Part shown: positions 34,299-44,915 of the stretch, piece after piece
Numbering within the stretch: position 1 is the first letter of the stretch
How the letters are laid out: every line of letters begins with the position of its first letter
Assembly (NCBI RefSeq): GCF_001426585.1
Contig: NZ_LMEI01000010.1
Location: 383,429-447,428, forward strand
Reading direction: 5' to 3'
Length of the DNA stretch: 64,000 nt
DNA from: Streptomyces sp. Root431
GTDB taxonomy: Bacteria > Actinomycetota > Actinomycetes > Streptomycetales > Streptomycetaceae
Position numbers and translations under genes: made by a program
The notes under the pieces: model-generated
Database searches by the model: none
Told to the model about the DNA's origin: nothing
What the model saw: only the letters and a program-made list of their open reading frames with translations

Positions 34299-36059
34299 TC
34301 ATTCGGCGCACACCTTCTTGTCGGCTTCTACCTTGTCGACGTCCGGCGCCTTCGTCGGACCCTTGACGGGCGCCCCCGCGCCCTTGAAGTCGGCACCGAG
34401 GACGAGCGTCATGGGCTCGCGTTCCCCGGCGTCCTGCGTGCCCGGCTTGAGCGCCGTGGCGGGCAGACCCATCATGTCCGCGAGCTTGCGGGCCTGATCG
34501 GCCTGGTTCGGTGCGTAGGTGAGTGTGGTCTTCGCCGCCTTCTCGGGGGCGTTGCTCTTGTTGGTGGAGCGGCTCACACCCATGTCGTTCTGCAGCCAGT
34601 TGATGGTCGACTGGGCCGCGCCCTGGATGCCGCTGCCGTTGTAGACGTCGACGCGTACGTCGACGGCCTCGGCGCGGGGGCCCTGGAGGAGCTTGGCCTG
34701 GGCCTGCGTCTTGGCGTTCTTGGCGTCCTTCTCCTTCTTCTTGACCTCGGTGAAGGAGACGTCGTTCTGGATCATGCTGAAGACCTGCGGCGCCTTGGTC
34801 TGGTCGAGGACGACCGTGGCCCGCTTGTTCGGCGGCTCGTCGGGGTTGTCGACGACCGGCACGGTCATGAAGCTGATGTTCTTGAGGTCGACCTTGCCGA
34901 TCTCCTTGGCGAGGCTGGTCAGCTTCAGGGCACTTCCTATGCCCTTGTCGACCGTCAGCGCGTCGGTCGCCGCGTTCGCGACGTCGAGCAGCTGCGTCGG
35001 GCTGTCCAGCGTGTCTTCCTTCAGCTGGCGCATCATCGACGCGAGGAACTGCTGCTGCATCTTGATGCGGTCCAGGTCGCTCTCGTTGCCGAGGCCGTGG
35101 CGGTTGCGGAGGAACGCGAGCGCGTCCTCGCCCTGGATGCGGTGCTCGCCCGCGTCGAGGTTGAGCTTGGAGTACTGGGTGTCGCGGATGGGCTTGGTCA
35201 GACAGACCTTCACGCCGCCGACCGCGGCCGACAGCGTCTTGACCGCGTTGAAGTCGACCATCATGAAGTGGTTGATGCCGATGCCGGACATCTCCGTGAT
35301 GGTGCGCATGGTGCAGCCGGGGTCGCGGCCGTTCACGCCGAACGACTCGTTGAACTTGGTCCGCCCGACCGAGCCGGGGATGACCTTGGTCGAGCCGTCG
35401 GGCTGCTTCGTGGGGCAGTCCGGGATCTCGATCTTGAGGTCGCGGGGGATGCTCACCGCGGTGGCGTTGGTGCGGTCCTCGGCGATGTGGATGAGGAACG
35501 TCGTGTCGGCGTGGCCGGTGACGTTCGTCTTGTTCCCGTAGCTCTCGTTGCCCTCGCCGGTACGGACGTCGTTGCCGATGACGAGGATGTTGAGCGGCCC
35601 GTCCATGCCCGGCGTCTCGACCGCCGCGTTGCCGACGTCGACGGCGTCGATGTTGCTGTCGAGCTTCTTGTAGAGCATGTACGCGCCGGTGGCGCCGCCC
35701 ACGAGCACGAAGGCCATCGTCCCGCCGGTCCACAGGAGGACCTTCTTCTTGCGGGACGCGCCCTGCTTGCGCTTGCGGCGGCTCGCGGGGGGCTGCTGAC
35801 CGCCGCCCTCGGAGACGCGACGGCGGCGCTGGCCGGGGACGGGTGCCTCGGTGGCCGTGCCGTGGCCGGCGGCGGCGCCGTGGCCGGTGTCGGCCGAGTC
35901 GGCGGCGGTGGCCGTGCTCGATCTCCGGGGCCGGGACGGTGTCTGCGGCTGCCCAGCGGAGTGGTCCAGTCGCAGTTCGTAGTTGCCGGTCTGCGGGTTG
36001 AGCACCCACTGGTCGGCGGGGTCGATCTCGTCCGCCCGTCCACGGCTGTGCGCGTCCAC
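34299..36059 (-). CDS. LCP-family wall glycopolymer ligase with LytR_C domain
   Basis: A 586-residue protein. The N-terminus opens with a conserved-looking ADEIDPADQWVLNPQTG segment of actinobacterial LCP proteins, then a basic linker, one span (about 107-128), an LCP domain (about 155-420; LVIGNDVRTGEG, VSIPRDLKI, FLRNRHGLGNESD) and a LytR_C domain (about 460-560). GTG 36059 is favoured by a GGAGGA upstream, though 11 bases away; an in-frame extension to 36170 is unlikely. It is upstream of, and probably co-transcribed with, the LCP gene at 32452. Confidence 0.9.
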   Translation of the reverse strand: MDAHSRGRADEIDPADQWVLNPQTGNYELRLDHSAGQPQTPSRPRRSSTATAADSADTGHGAAAGHGTATEAPVPGQRRRRVSEGGGQQPPASRRKRKQGASRKKKVLLWTGGTMAFVLVGGATGAYMLYKKLDSNIDAVDVGNAAVETPGMDGPLNILVIGNDVRTGEGNESYGNKTNVTGHADTTFLIHIAEDRTNATAVSIPRDLKIEIPDCPTKQPDGSTKVIPGSVGRTKFNESFGVNGRDPGCTMRTITEMSGIGINHFMMVDFNAVKTLSAAVGGVKVCLTKPIRDTQYSKLNLDAGEHRIQGEDALAFLRNRHGLGNESDLDRIKMQQQFLASMMRQLKEDTLDSPTQLLDVANAATDALTVDKGIGSALKLTSLAKEIGKVDLKNISFMTVPVVDNPDEPPNKRATVVLDQTKAPQVFSMIQNDVSFTEVKKKEKDAKNAKTQAQAKLLQGPRAEAVDVRVDVYNGSGIQGAAQSTINWLQNDMGVSRSTNKSNAPEKAAKTTLTYAPNQADQARKLADMMGLPATALKPGTQDAGEREPMTLVLGADFKGAGAPVKGPTKAPDVDKVEADKKVCAE

Positions 36060-36318
36060 GGTTACTCGAGTCCTCCGTCGGTGCCACGCGAGGCGCCTCC
36101 CCCGTAGGGCGCCGCTCTCTCGGTCGTTTCGATCCTTGGTGAGTGCGACGACCACACGGTCGGGGTGCACCGGATCGCGTCACACTATCCGCCCAGTTCA
36201 GCGTGGAGCGACGTCAGTGACAAATTCCACGCCCCTTACAACCGGGCAATTTGCTCAAACCTCATCCGACCCTGCCCTCCCCTTGGCACGCCCTTTACCC
36301 ACGGCGTCCGGGGTGTTC

Positions 36319-37530
36319 CTAAGAGCACACGCCCTCCGCCGCGTTCCGCCCCGTGAAGGTCGGAGTCGTGGAGGGCGTCGGGGCGTCCGCGTCGTCGGGC
36401 TTCCCGTCGCCGCCCGTCTCCCCGCCCTGCCGGCCGTCCTCCTCCTCGGTGTGCGGCGTCACGAGGACGGGCTTGTCCTCCCTTAGCTGCTTGAAGAGTT
36501 GACTCGCCGCCGGCTGTACCAATTCGTCCCGGTTCGCGTCATATCGGTACGAGCGGCGCGGCACCGTGAGGAACTGCACCTTCTCCGTCGGGACGGCCCG
36601 CATCGCGCGCGCCAGGTCGTACAGGTCCCGCAGCGAGTCGAGCCCCGGGTCGGTCGTGATCGCCTTCGTGGCCGCGTCGAGGACCGGGTAGAGCTTCGTC
36701 GGGTTCAGCAGGACCCCGTCGCTCTGCACCTTGTTGACGAGGGCGCCGAGGAACTGCTGCTGCCGGTCCATGCGTTCCGTGTCGCTGCCGTTGCCGATCG
36801 ACTTCCTGGCCCGTACGAAGCCGAGCGCCTGCTCGCCGTGGAGCGTCTGGCGCCCCGCGGGCAGCTTCAGCTTCGCGTCGGTGTCGTTGACGGGCTCCTT
36901 GAGGCAGACCTCCACCCCGTCCACGGCGTCGACCATCTTCTTGAAGCCCCGGAAGTCGATCACCATGTGGTTGTCGACGCGGATCCCGGTCAGCTTCTCG
37001 ACGGTACGGATCGTGCACGCCGTACCGCCGAACTCGAAGGCCCAGTTGAACTGCGCGAACTGCTCGCGGGTCCGGGTCCCGTCGGCCTTGGTGCAGCTCG
37101 GGATCGTCACCATCAGGTCGCGGGGGATCGAGACGGCCGTCGCGCTCGACTTCTCCGCCGAGAGGTGCAGCAGGATCGTCGTGTCCGAGCGCTGGGTGCC
37201 CTCGTCCTTGCCGTACTTGCGGTTCCCCTCGCCGGTCCGGGTGTCCGAGCCGATGAGCAGGATGTTCCGGGCGGCGGTGGCGCCCGCCGTCGGCCGCTCC
37301 TTCTCGTACTTCCGCAGCTCGGTCGCGGCCGTCGTGTCCGTGGTGATGTTGCCGTCGAGCTTCCGGTAGAACCACCAGCCGATTCCGGCCGCGATCAGCA
37401 CCACGACCGAGACCGCGAGGGCCGTCCACCGCAGCCAGTGGCGTTTGTGCGGCTCCGCCGGAGCGTCGGGTGCCGCGTCCTCCGTCGCCGGGGGATCCGG
37501 TTCGGGCGGCGTGTCAGCACGGTCCGTCAC
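36319..37530 (-). CDS. LCP-family wall glycopolymer ligase, no LytR_C domain
   Basis: A 403-residue protein with a short acidic N-terminus, one span (about 33-55), and an LCP domain (about 85-350; LLIGSDTRTGEG, VSIPRDLMVTIP, FVRARKSIGNGSDTERM). It ends in a Gly/Asp/Pro-rich tail and a cysteine three residues from the end, where the LytR_C domain of its neighbours would be. GTG 37530 is chosen because AAGGA lies upstream and the first 40 codons of the longer frame are poorly coding. The fifth LCP gene in 10 kb. Confidence 0.88.
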   Translation of the reverse strand: MTDRADTPPEPDPPATEDAAPDAPAEPHKRHWLRWTALAVSVVVLIAAGIGWWFYRKLDGNITTDTTAATELRKYEKERPTAGATAARNILLIGSDTRTGEGNRKYGKDEGTQRSDTTILLHLSAEKSSATAVSIPRDLMVTIPSCTKADGTRTREQFAQFNWAFEFGGTACTIRTVEKLTGIRVDNHMVIDFRGFKKMVDAVDGVEVCLKEPVNDTDAKLKLPAGRQTLHGEQALGFVRARKSIGNGSDTERMDRQQQFLGALVNKVQSDGVLLNPTKLYPVLDAATKAITTDPGLDSLRDLYDLARAMRAVPTEKVQFLTVPRRSYRYDANRDELVQPAASQLFKQLREDKPVLVTPHTEEEDGRQGGETGGDGKPDDADAPTPSTTPTFTGRNAAEGVCS

Positions 37531-37764
37531 GTCTGAGTCCGTCCTTCGAGGCGTCGGCGGCGCGCCCGGCGGCCGCCGGTCATGGAAGGAGACGGCCGAA
37601 CCCGACGCATGGTTGTGCGGAAGGATCGACTCCCCCCGGCCGATCATGTACCGGAGTCGGCGCGGGGACCCGGGGACTCGGCGTGGTGCAGGGCCGAACG
37701 GGCTACGCGGAGGTGCGACGGCCGGGGGCCGGTTGGCTCAGCCGGGGGAGAGAGCGGTGCGGGC

Positions 37765-38517
37765 TCAGAGGGTGGTGTCGGTCACCCGCTCGCTCTCCAC
37801 GCGCTTCTCCAGGGCCTCGGGCGCGAGCTGGTGCAGGTTCCGGCAGAGCACCACCGAGCCGCCGGCCGCGAGCGGCGCGTACAGACCGGACGAGAGCCCC
37901 TGCCAGTCGCCGTAGCCGAGACCGGACAGCAGCCGGGAGCCGGGAGCGAGGCCGAGCGTCGCCGCGTCCACGCGGGCCTGCTCGACGAGCTGCGCGCCGC
38001 TCCGTTCCCTACCGTCGACGACGAGGGCGGGAGCCTCCGGATCCACCGGCACGAACGGCGCGAACCGGTCGCCCTGGCTCGGCACCTCGACCGCGTAGTC
38101 CGCGTACCCGGCGGGCGGGGCGGGGAAGCGGCGGCCCAGCGGCGCCAGCGAGAGCGCGATCCGCTCACCGGAACAGGCGAGACCCGCCTCCAGCGTCTCC
38201 GGACCCGCGACCACGAGGTCGGCGTCCGCGGGATCGCCGCCGACCTCGACGGCCACCCCGACGGAGGAGCAGGCGAGCAGCCAGACGGCCGTCTGCCAGT
38301 GCGCGGGCAGCAGCAGCGCGAGCCGGTCGCCCGGCGCGGCGGACAGCTCGCCCTGGAGCAGGTTCGCCGTCTTGGCCACCCAATTGGCGAAGGTGGCGAC
38401 GGACAATTCCACGCGCTCACCGGTGGCGTCGTCGTAGAAAGTGACCAAGGGGCGGGCGGGGTCCGCGGCGAGCGCGGATCGCAGCAGGTCGGCGGGGGTG
38501 CGGTCGCTGGCGTTCAC
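37765..38517 (-). CDS. TIGR03089-family protein (AMP-ligase-like N-terminal fragment)
   Basis: A 250-residue protein of the actinobacterial TIGR03089 family. It resembles the N-terminal portion of AMP-dependent acyl-CoA synthetases (FYDDATGERVELSVATFANWVAKTAN, LLPAHWQTAVWLLAC) but lacks the adenylation core and C-terminal lid, so it is unlikely to catalyse ligation. Function unknown. The same family member sits beside an LCP gene in mycobacteria. GTG 38517 matches the family start. It is divergent from the amidase gene. Confidence 0.82.
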   Translation of the reverse strand: MNASDRTPADLLRSALAADPARPLVTFYDDATGERVELSVATFANWVAKTANLLQGELSAAPGDRLALLLPAHWQTAVWLLACSSVGVAVEVGGDPADADLVVAGPETLEAGLACSGERIALSLAPLGRRFPAPPAGYADYAVEVPSQGDRFAPFVPVDPEAPALVVDGRERSGAQLVEQARVDAATLGLAPGSRLLSGLGYGDWQGLSSGLYAPLAAGGSVVLCRNLHQLAPEALEKRVESERVTDTTL

Positions 38518-38653
38518 GCCGGACAGCGTACGCGGGCGGGCGCGCCGGGTCCTCCGTACCGGTGACGCCGTCCACCGGTCGGCCCGACGGTCCGTCAATT
38601 TCCGCGCGGATTCCCGGCGCGCGGAACGCGCCGGGGATACGCACGATCGGCCC

Positions 38654-40054
38654 ATGCGTGCCTCACTCGCCTCCTCGATCGCCGTCACCTGCGCGGCGGT
38701 GCTCGCCCTGCCGGTCTCCCTCGCCGCACCCGCGGCGGCCACGGCGCCACCGGCGGTCGCCGCGCTGCCACCGGGGCCCGAGCAGCTGCCGGGCTCCACC
38801 CAGTCGCTGCCGCTCGAAGCCCTGGACGGTTCCGTACGCGGCTTCGGCGGAACCGGGGCCGACCCGGCCGAGCGGGGCCTGGCCCGGCGCGACGTCAGGC
38901 CGTTCTCCCTCGTCGGCGTCGTCTGGGACGACCCGGCCGCCGCCCTGCACGGCTCCGTGCAGGTCCGCACCCGCGCCACCGGCGGCGGGACCTGGTCGGA
39001 GTGGCAGGACGTCGAGACCCACAACGACGAGCACGGCGCCGACCCGGAGACCACGGAGGGCGCCGCCCGGGCGCTCAAGGGCTCCACGGCGCCGCTGTGG
39101 GTGGGCGACTCGGACGGCGTCGAGATCCGCGTACGGGGAGAGGAGCAGCTCCCCGACGGCCTGCGCCTCGAACTGGTCGACCCCGGCGCGGAACCGGCCG
39201 GCGCCGCCCCCGGGGCCCGCGCGGCGGCGGTCCCGGCCGACCCGACGGCGGCCGAGGCGGCGGCCAGCTCCGTCAACTCCCAGCTGGCGCCGTACGGCGC
39301 GGGCTGGATCCCGGCGCTCTCCAAAGAAGAGACGGAAGTAGCGTTCCGCTACTTCCCGAAGGCGGCGAAGGCGGCCCAGGCGGCCCGGCCTCCGCAGGCG
39401 GCGCCCGCGAAGGTCGCCCCGGCCGCGGCGGTCGCGGCGAAGCCGTACATCGGCCCCCGCCCGAAGATCATCACGCGCAAGGGCTGGGGAGCCGACGAGA
39501 AGCTCCGCGAGAAGGGCTTCGTGTACACGAAGAGCATCAAGGCGGCCTTCGTCCACCACACCGCGACCGGCAACAACTACACCTGCAGCCAGGCCCCCTC
39601 CGTGCTGCGCGGGATCTACCGCTACCACGTCAAGAGCAGCGGCTGGCGGGACTTCGGCTACAACTTCGCCGTCGACAAGTGCGGAAACATCTACGAAGGC
39701 CGCGCGGGCGGCGTGGCCAAGCCCGTCCTCGGCGCGCACACGCTCGGGTTCAACACCAACAGCATGGGCGTCGCCGTCATCGGCACGTACAGCAAGAGCA
39801 ATCCGCCGGCCGCCGTGCTCACCGCCGTCGCCAAGCTGACGGCCTGGAAGCTCGGCCTGCACGGCGTGAACCCTACGAGCACGACGTATCTCACCTCAGG
39901 GGGCGGAAACCTGTACAAGAAGGGCACGAAGGTCAAGCTCCGGACGATCTCCGGGCACCGTGACGGATTCGCCACGGAGTGCCCCGGCGCACGCCTGTAC
40001 GGCAAGCTCGCGACGGCCAGGACGAGCTCGGCGAAGTACCAGGGAAGGCTCTGA
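38654..40054 (+). CDS. Secreted N-acetylmuramoyl-L-alanine amidase (PGRP/amidase_2 type)
   Basis: A 466-residue exported protein. The signal peptide spans about residues 1-33. An N-terminal beta-rich module (about 40-190) of the kind seen in actinobacterial PGRPs precedes a Lys/Ala/Pro linker and the C-terminal amidase_2/PGRP domain (about 275-455). Zinc-site residues are seen in FVHHTATGNN and SGHRDGFATECPG, and the substrate groove in NFAVDKCGNIYEGRAGG. It cuts the bond between MurNAc and the stem peptide. ATG 38654 gives a proper signal peptide, while the longer frame does not. It fits with the LCP and glycopolymer genes around it. Confidence 0.92.
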   Translation: MRASLASSIAVTCAAVLALPVSLAAPAAATAPPAVAALPPGPEQLPGSTQSLPLEALDGSVRGFGGTGADPAERGLARRDVRPFSLVGVVWDDPAAALHGSVQVRTRATGGGTWSEWQDVETHNDEHGADPETTEGAARALKGSTAPLWVGDSDGVEIRVRGEEQLPDGLRLELVDPGAEPAGAAPGARAAAVPADPTAAEAAASSVNSQLAPYGAGWIPALSKEETEVAFRYFPKAAKAAQAARPPQAAPAKVAPAAAVAAKPYIGPRPKIITRKGWGADEKLREKGFVYTKSIKAAFVHHTATGNNYTCSQAPSVLRGIYRYHVKSSGWRDFGYNFAVDKCGNIYEGRAGGVAKPVLGAHTLGFNTNSMGVAVIGTYSKSNPPAAVLTAVAKLTAWKLGLHGVNPTSTTYLTSGGGNLYKKGTKVKLRTISGHRDGFATECPGARLYGKLATARTSSAKYQGRL

Positions 40055-40158
40055 TGGGTTCAGCCGGGCAACCATCCGCATAAACTGACCGGTCATATCG
40101 CACGGACGACCGAGACGGGCGGGCGGACCGGCCCCGAACAGGAAGCAGAGACGACAAG

Positions 40159-41241
40159 GTGACTGAAGCGATCCTCCTGGTCGGTGGCAAGGGCACAAGG
40201 CTGCGACCCCTCACGGTCAACACGCCCAAACCCATGGTTCCGGCGGCGGGCGTCCCCTTCCTGACGCACCAGCTGGCCCGCGCCCGCGCCGCCGGCGTCG
40301 AGCACATCGTGCTCGCCACCTCCTACCTGGCCGAGGTCTTCGAGCCGCACTTCGGCGACGGCTCCGACCTCGGCCTGAGCCTGGAGTACGTCACCGAGGA
40401 GGAGCCGCTCGGCACGGGAGGCGCGATACGCAACGTCGCCTCGCGCCTCCACTCGGGCCCCGACGAGCCGGTCCTGATCTTCAACGGGGACATCCTCACG
40501 GGCCTCGACATCCGGGCCCTCGTCGACACCCACGCCACCTCCGGCGCGGACGTCTCGCTCCACCTCACCCGCGTCGAGGACCCCCGCGCCTTCGGCCTGG
40601 TCCCCACGGACGAGACGGGCCGGGTCACGGCCTTCCTGGAGAAGCCGCAGACCCCCGAAGAGATCGTCACGGACCAGATCAACGCCGGCGCGTACGTCTT
40701 CCGCCGCTCGGTCATCGACCGGATCCCCACGGGCCGCCCGGTCTCCGTCGAACGGGAGACCTTCCCGGAACTCCTCTCCTCCGGAGCCCACCTCCAGGGC
40801 ATGGTCGACTCCACGTACTGGCTGGACCTCGGCACCCCGCAGGCCTTCGTCCGCGGCTCCGCCGACCTGGTCCTCGGCCGCGCCCCCTCCCCGGCTGTCC
40901 CGGGCCGCTGCGGCGACCGCCTGGTCCTCCCGTCGGCCCGGGTCGCCCCGGACGCCAAGCTGACCGGCGGCACGGTCGTCGGCGCGGACGCGCAGGTGGG
41001 CGAGGGCGCCCGCATCACGGGCTCGACGATCCTGGCGGGCGCGGTGGTCGAACCGGGCGCGGTGATCACCGACTCCCTGGTCGGCGCGGGCGCCCGCATC
41101 GGAGCCCGTACGGTCCTCACGGGCGCGGTGATAGGCGACGGCGCCCAGGTAGGCCCGGACAACGAACTCCGCGACGGCATCCGCATCTGGTGCGACACCA
41201 CCCTCCCCGCCAACGCGGTCCGCTTCTCCTCGGACCAGTAG
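40159..41241 (+). CDS. manC: Mannose-1-phosphate guanylyltransferase / NDP-sugar pyrophosphorylase
   Basis: A 360-residue nucleotidyltransferase. The N-terminal signature LLVGGKGTRLRPLT binds the nucleotide triphosphate and TPKPMVP holds the catalytic-loop lysine. FNGDIL supplies the metal Asp, and FLEKP and NAGAYVF match sugar pyrophosphorylases. The C-terminal quarter is a left-handed beta-helix of hexapeptide repeats. It makes an NDP-sugar, most likely GDP-mannose given manB and manA in the same window and the equivalent gene order in S. coelicolor and mycobacteria. Specificity for GTP and mannose-1-phosphate is inferred. GTG 40159 has only a weak upstream site. Confidence 0.83.
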   Translation: MTEAILLVGGKGTRLRPLTVNTPKPMVPAAGVPFLTHQLARARAAGVEHIVLATSYLAEVFEPHFGDGSDLGLSLEYVTEEEPLGTGGAIRNVASRLHSGPDEPVLIFNGDILTGLDIRALVDTHATSGADVSLHLTRVEDPRAFGLVPTDETGRVTAFLEKPQTPEEIVTDQINAGAYVFRRSVIDRIPTGRPVSVERETFPELLSSGAHLQGMVDSTYWLDLGTPQAFVRGSADLVLGRAPSPAVPGRCGDRLVLPSARVAPDAKLTGGTVVGADAQVGEGARITGSTILAGAVVEPGAVITDSLVGAGARIGARTVLTGAVIGDGAQVGPDNELRDGIRIWCDTTLPANAVRFSSDQ

Positions 41242-41570
41242 CGAGCTCCCACCGGGCCACGACCCACACCGCGGGCACACGGCCGGCCGGGGTGCCCCCA
41301 CCCCGGCCAACCGCAGGGCGCTTCGGCACCCGCCACGTTGTGGGCATGCGTTCCGCCGGGGCGGAACGGGTGGGCACAACGCCCCCAGGGCGGCGCCCGT
41401 CCCCCTGCTCGTCCACCCCCAGGACCCGCACGGCACCAGGCGGGACCCGCACGCCCCGGGACCAAGGCCCCGCACAGGGACTCGCACGCCCCCGGGACCA
41501 AGGCCCCGCACAGGGACCCCGCAAGGACAATCCGGCCAGCCCCGCACACGCCCCGGCTACGCTCGTAGCC
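41242..41570. other. Intergenic interval with C-rich direct repeats
   Basis: 329 bases between manC and the DNA glycosylase gene with no convincing gene. Its second half carries tandem repeats (41449-41516 plus degenerate flanking copies). The promoter for the glycosylase is expected here but not pinpointed. Confidence 0.6.
41449..41516. repeat. Tandem direct repeat, period 35 bp
   Basis: The block GCACGCCCCGGGACCAAGG with its downstream CCCCGCACAGGGA occurs at 41449-41480 and again at 41484-41516 with one extra C. Shorter degenerate copies flank it, from about 41423 to 41520. Confidence 0.85.
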
Positions 41571-42617
<1,047 letters not shown>

Positions 42618-42626
42618 AAAAGAGGC

Positions 42627-43940
42627 TCAGCGCACCTCGATGAACTCCGTCGCCCGCCGCACCGGACGCTCGCGCGGCGCCCCCGCCGCGTGCCCGATCG
42701 CCACCGCGCCCATCGGGTCCCAGCCCTCCGGCAGCCCGAGGACCTCCCGGACGACGTCCCGGCAGAACATCGTCGAGGACACCCACGCCGAGCCCAGCCG
42801 CTCGCCCGCGAGCGCCACCAGGAAGTTCTGTACGCCCGCGCCCGCCGCGACCACGAACATCTCGCGCTCGGCGGCGTCCCGGCGCGGATCGCCGTAGTGG
42901 TGGGAGCCGTCCGTCACGAGGCAGGGCACGGCCAGATAGGGCGCGTTGCGCAGAACGTCCCCGCGCCGCACGCGCTTGGCCACCGACTCCTCGGACTTCC
43001 CGTCCCGCCGCAGGTCCGCGATCCACGCGTCCCGCATCGCGTCGAGCAGCCGCACCCGCGACTCCGGCGATTCGAGCAGGACGAACCGCCAGGGCGTGGT
43101 GTGGTGCGGGGCCGGCGCCGTCACGGCCGCGGCGACCGCGCGCCGTACCGCGCCGGGGTCGACCGGCTCGTCGGTGAACTCCCGTACGGTCCGCCGCAGC
43201 GTCACCGCCTCCCGTACGGCCTCCGACGTCCCGAGCCGGAACATGTCGTCGGCGGCGCCGCGTACGAGCGCCCGCGCCCCCGGCTCCTCGTCCCCGGCCA
43301 CCACGTGCGGCAGGCCCCGGACGACGGCGACCGGCAGCCCGCTCGCCTTGCCCTTCACCAGGTCGCCGGCGGCGGCGAGTTCGTCGGCGGTGGCGACCAC
43401 GGTCGCGCTCAGCGGATTGCCGTGCGCGTCGGTCCCGCCGCGCAGGTCGTCGAGGACCCGCACACCGGCCGCGCCGATCGCGACGTCGGTGAGGCCGCTG
43501 CGCCAGGGCCGCCCGAAGGTGTCCGTGACGACGACCCCGACGTCGACGCCGAGCGCCTCCCGCAGCCCCGAACGGATGCTCCGCGCCGAGGCGTCGGGAT
43601 CCTCCGGCAGCAACAGCACCGTCCCGGACGGGGTGTTGGAGGCGTCGACCCCGGCGGCGGCCATGACGAGCCCCTGCCGGTTCTCGACGATCCGCAGCGT
43701 GCCGCGCCGCGCCACCACCCGTACCGTCTCGGCGTCTATCGCCGCCTCCCGGTCGTCGGCGGCGATCACCCGCCCCTCGGCCTTGCTCACGATCTTGGAG
43801 GTGACGAGGAGGACGTCTCCGTCGACGAGCTCGGGCGAGGGCGAAGCGGAGGCGATGAGCTTCGCCAGATCGTCCCCGGCCGCCACCTCGGGCAGCCCCT
43901 CCAGGGCCCAGACGCGGTACGCGGGAGGGCCGCCGGTCAC
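42627..43940 (-). CDS. fbiB: Bifunctional F420 gamma-glutamyl ligase / nitroreductase-like protein
   Basis: A 437-residue fusion. The N-terminal CofE domain (about 1-240) adds glutamates to F420-0; VTSKIVSKAEGR and VVVTDTFGRPWR are conserved nucleotide and metal-site segments. The C-terminal domain (about 245-437) is an FMN-dependent nitroreductase fold (TLRRTVREFTDEPV start, PHHTTPWRFVLL), which in actinobacterial FbiB reduces the dehydro-F420 intermediate. The GTG start at 43940 overlaps the fbiA stop (GTGA), so the two steps are coupled. Confidence 0.93.
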   Translation of the reverse strand: MTGGPPAYRVWALEGLPEVAAGDDLAKLIASASPSPELVDGDVLLVTSKIVSKAEGRVIAADDREAAIDAETVRVVARRGTLRIVENRQGLVMAAAGVDASNTPSGTVLLLPEDPDASARSIRSGLREALGVDVGVVVTDTFGRPWRSGLTDVAIGAAGVRVLDDLRGGTDAHGNPLSATVVATADELAAAGDLVKGKASGLPVAVVRGLPHVVAGDEEPGARALVRGAADDMFRLGTSEAVREAVTLRRTVREFTDEPVDPGAVRRAVAAAVTAPAPHHTTPWRFVLLESPESRVRLLDAMRDAWIADLRRDGKSEESVAKRVRRGDVLRNAPYLAVPCLVTDGSHHYGDPRRDAAEREMFVVAAGAGVQNFLVALAGERLGSAWVSSTMFCRDVVREVLGLPEGWDPMGAVAIGHAAGAPRERPVRRATEFIEVR

Positions 43941-44902
43941 CCGCGGACCTCCTCGGCGAGCGCCAGCGCCTCGCGCGCCATCGCGGCCGTCGCCTCCACG
44001 TCGGTCATCATCAGCGGCACCGCGCGGCAGCGGATGCCCGCCGCCTCGACGTCCGCCACGGCGCCCGCGTCCACGGTGTCCACGAGCCAGCCGTCGACGA
44101 GTTCGGAGCCGTAGTGCAGGGCGACCGCCGTCGCGGTGGCCTCCACGCCGACCGCCGCGAGCACCTTGTCGGCCATGCCGCGCACGGGCGCGTCGCCGAC
44201 GATGGGGGAGAGGCCCACGACCGGCGTCCCGGCGGCGCCGGCCTCGACGATCGCCTCGCGGATCCCGGGCACGGCCAGGATCGTCCCGACGCTCACCACG
44301 GGGTTGGACGGCGGGAAGAGGATGACGTCCGCCGCGGCGATGGCCTCCAGGACGCCCGGCGCGGGCTTCGCCGCCTCCGCGCCGACCGGCACGACGGCCT
44401 TCGCGTCCACGGAGGCGCGCAGCTTCACCCAGTACTCCTGGAAGTGCACGGCCTTCTGCTCGCCGTCGACCTCGATCGCGACGTGCGTCTCGACGCGGTC
44501 GTCGGACATGGGGAGGAGCCGCACGCCCGGCTGCCAGCGGGCGCACAGCGCCTCGGTGACGGCGCTCAGCGGGAAGCCCGCGCCGAGCATCTGCGTGCGG
44601 ACGATGTGGGTCGCGAAGTCCCGGTCGCCGAGGCCGAACCACTCGGGTCCGACGCCGTACGCCGCGAGTTCCTCCTTGACCGTGAAGGACTCGTCGAGGC
44701 GGCCCCAGCCCTGTTCCTCGTTGATGCCACCGCCGAGGGTGTACATCACCGTGTCCAGGTCGGGGCAGACCTTCAGCCCGAAGAGATGGATGTCGTCACC
44801 GGTGTTGCCGACGACCGTGATCTCCGCGTCCGGGGCGGCCTGCTTGAGGCCGCGAAGGAAGCGGGCACCACCGATGCCACCGGCCAGAACCACAATGCGC
44901 AT
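43937..44902 (-). CDS. fbiA: 2-phospho-L-lactate (phosphoenolpyruvyl) transferase, F420 biosynthesis
   Basis: A 321-residue CofD/FbiA protein. The start IVVLAGGIGGARFLRGL and NTGDDIHLFGLKVCPDLDTV are the family hallmark segments for binding the activated lactyl/PEP-guanosine and the deazaflavin Fo. LFPPSNPVVSVGTI lies in the core. It transfers the phospho-lactyl or enolpyruvyl group to Fo, giving (dehydro-)F420-0. Its stop overlaps fbiB. A cupin gene lies 13 bases upstream on the same strand and may share the transcript. Confidence 0.94.
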   Translation of the reverse strand: MRIVVLAGGIGGARFLRGLKQAAPDAEITVVGNTGDDIHLFGLKVCPDLDTVMYTLGGGINEEQGWGRLDESFTVKEELAAYGVGPEWFGLGDRDFATHIVRTQMLGAGFPLSAVTEALCARWQPGVRLLPMSDDRVETHVAIEVDGEQKAVHFQEYWVKLRASVDAKAVVPVGAEAAKPAPGVLEAIAAADVILFPPSNPVVSVGTILAVPGIREAIVEAGAAGTPVVGLSPIVGDAPVRGMADKVLAAVGVEATATAVALHYGSELVDGWLVDTVDAGAVADVEAAGIRCRAVPLMMTDVEATAAMAREALALAEEVRG

Positions 44903-44915
44903 GTCCAGCAGTCTG

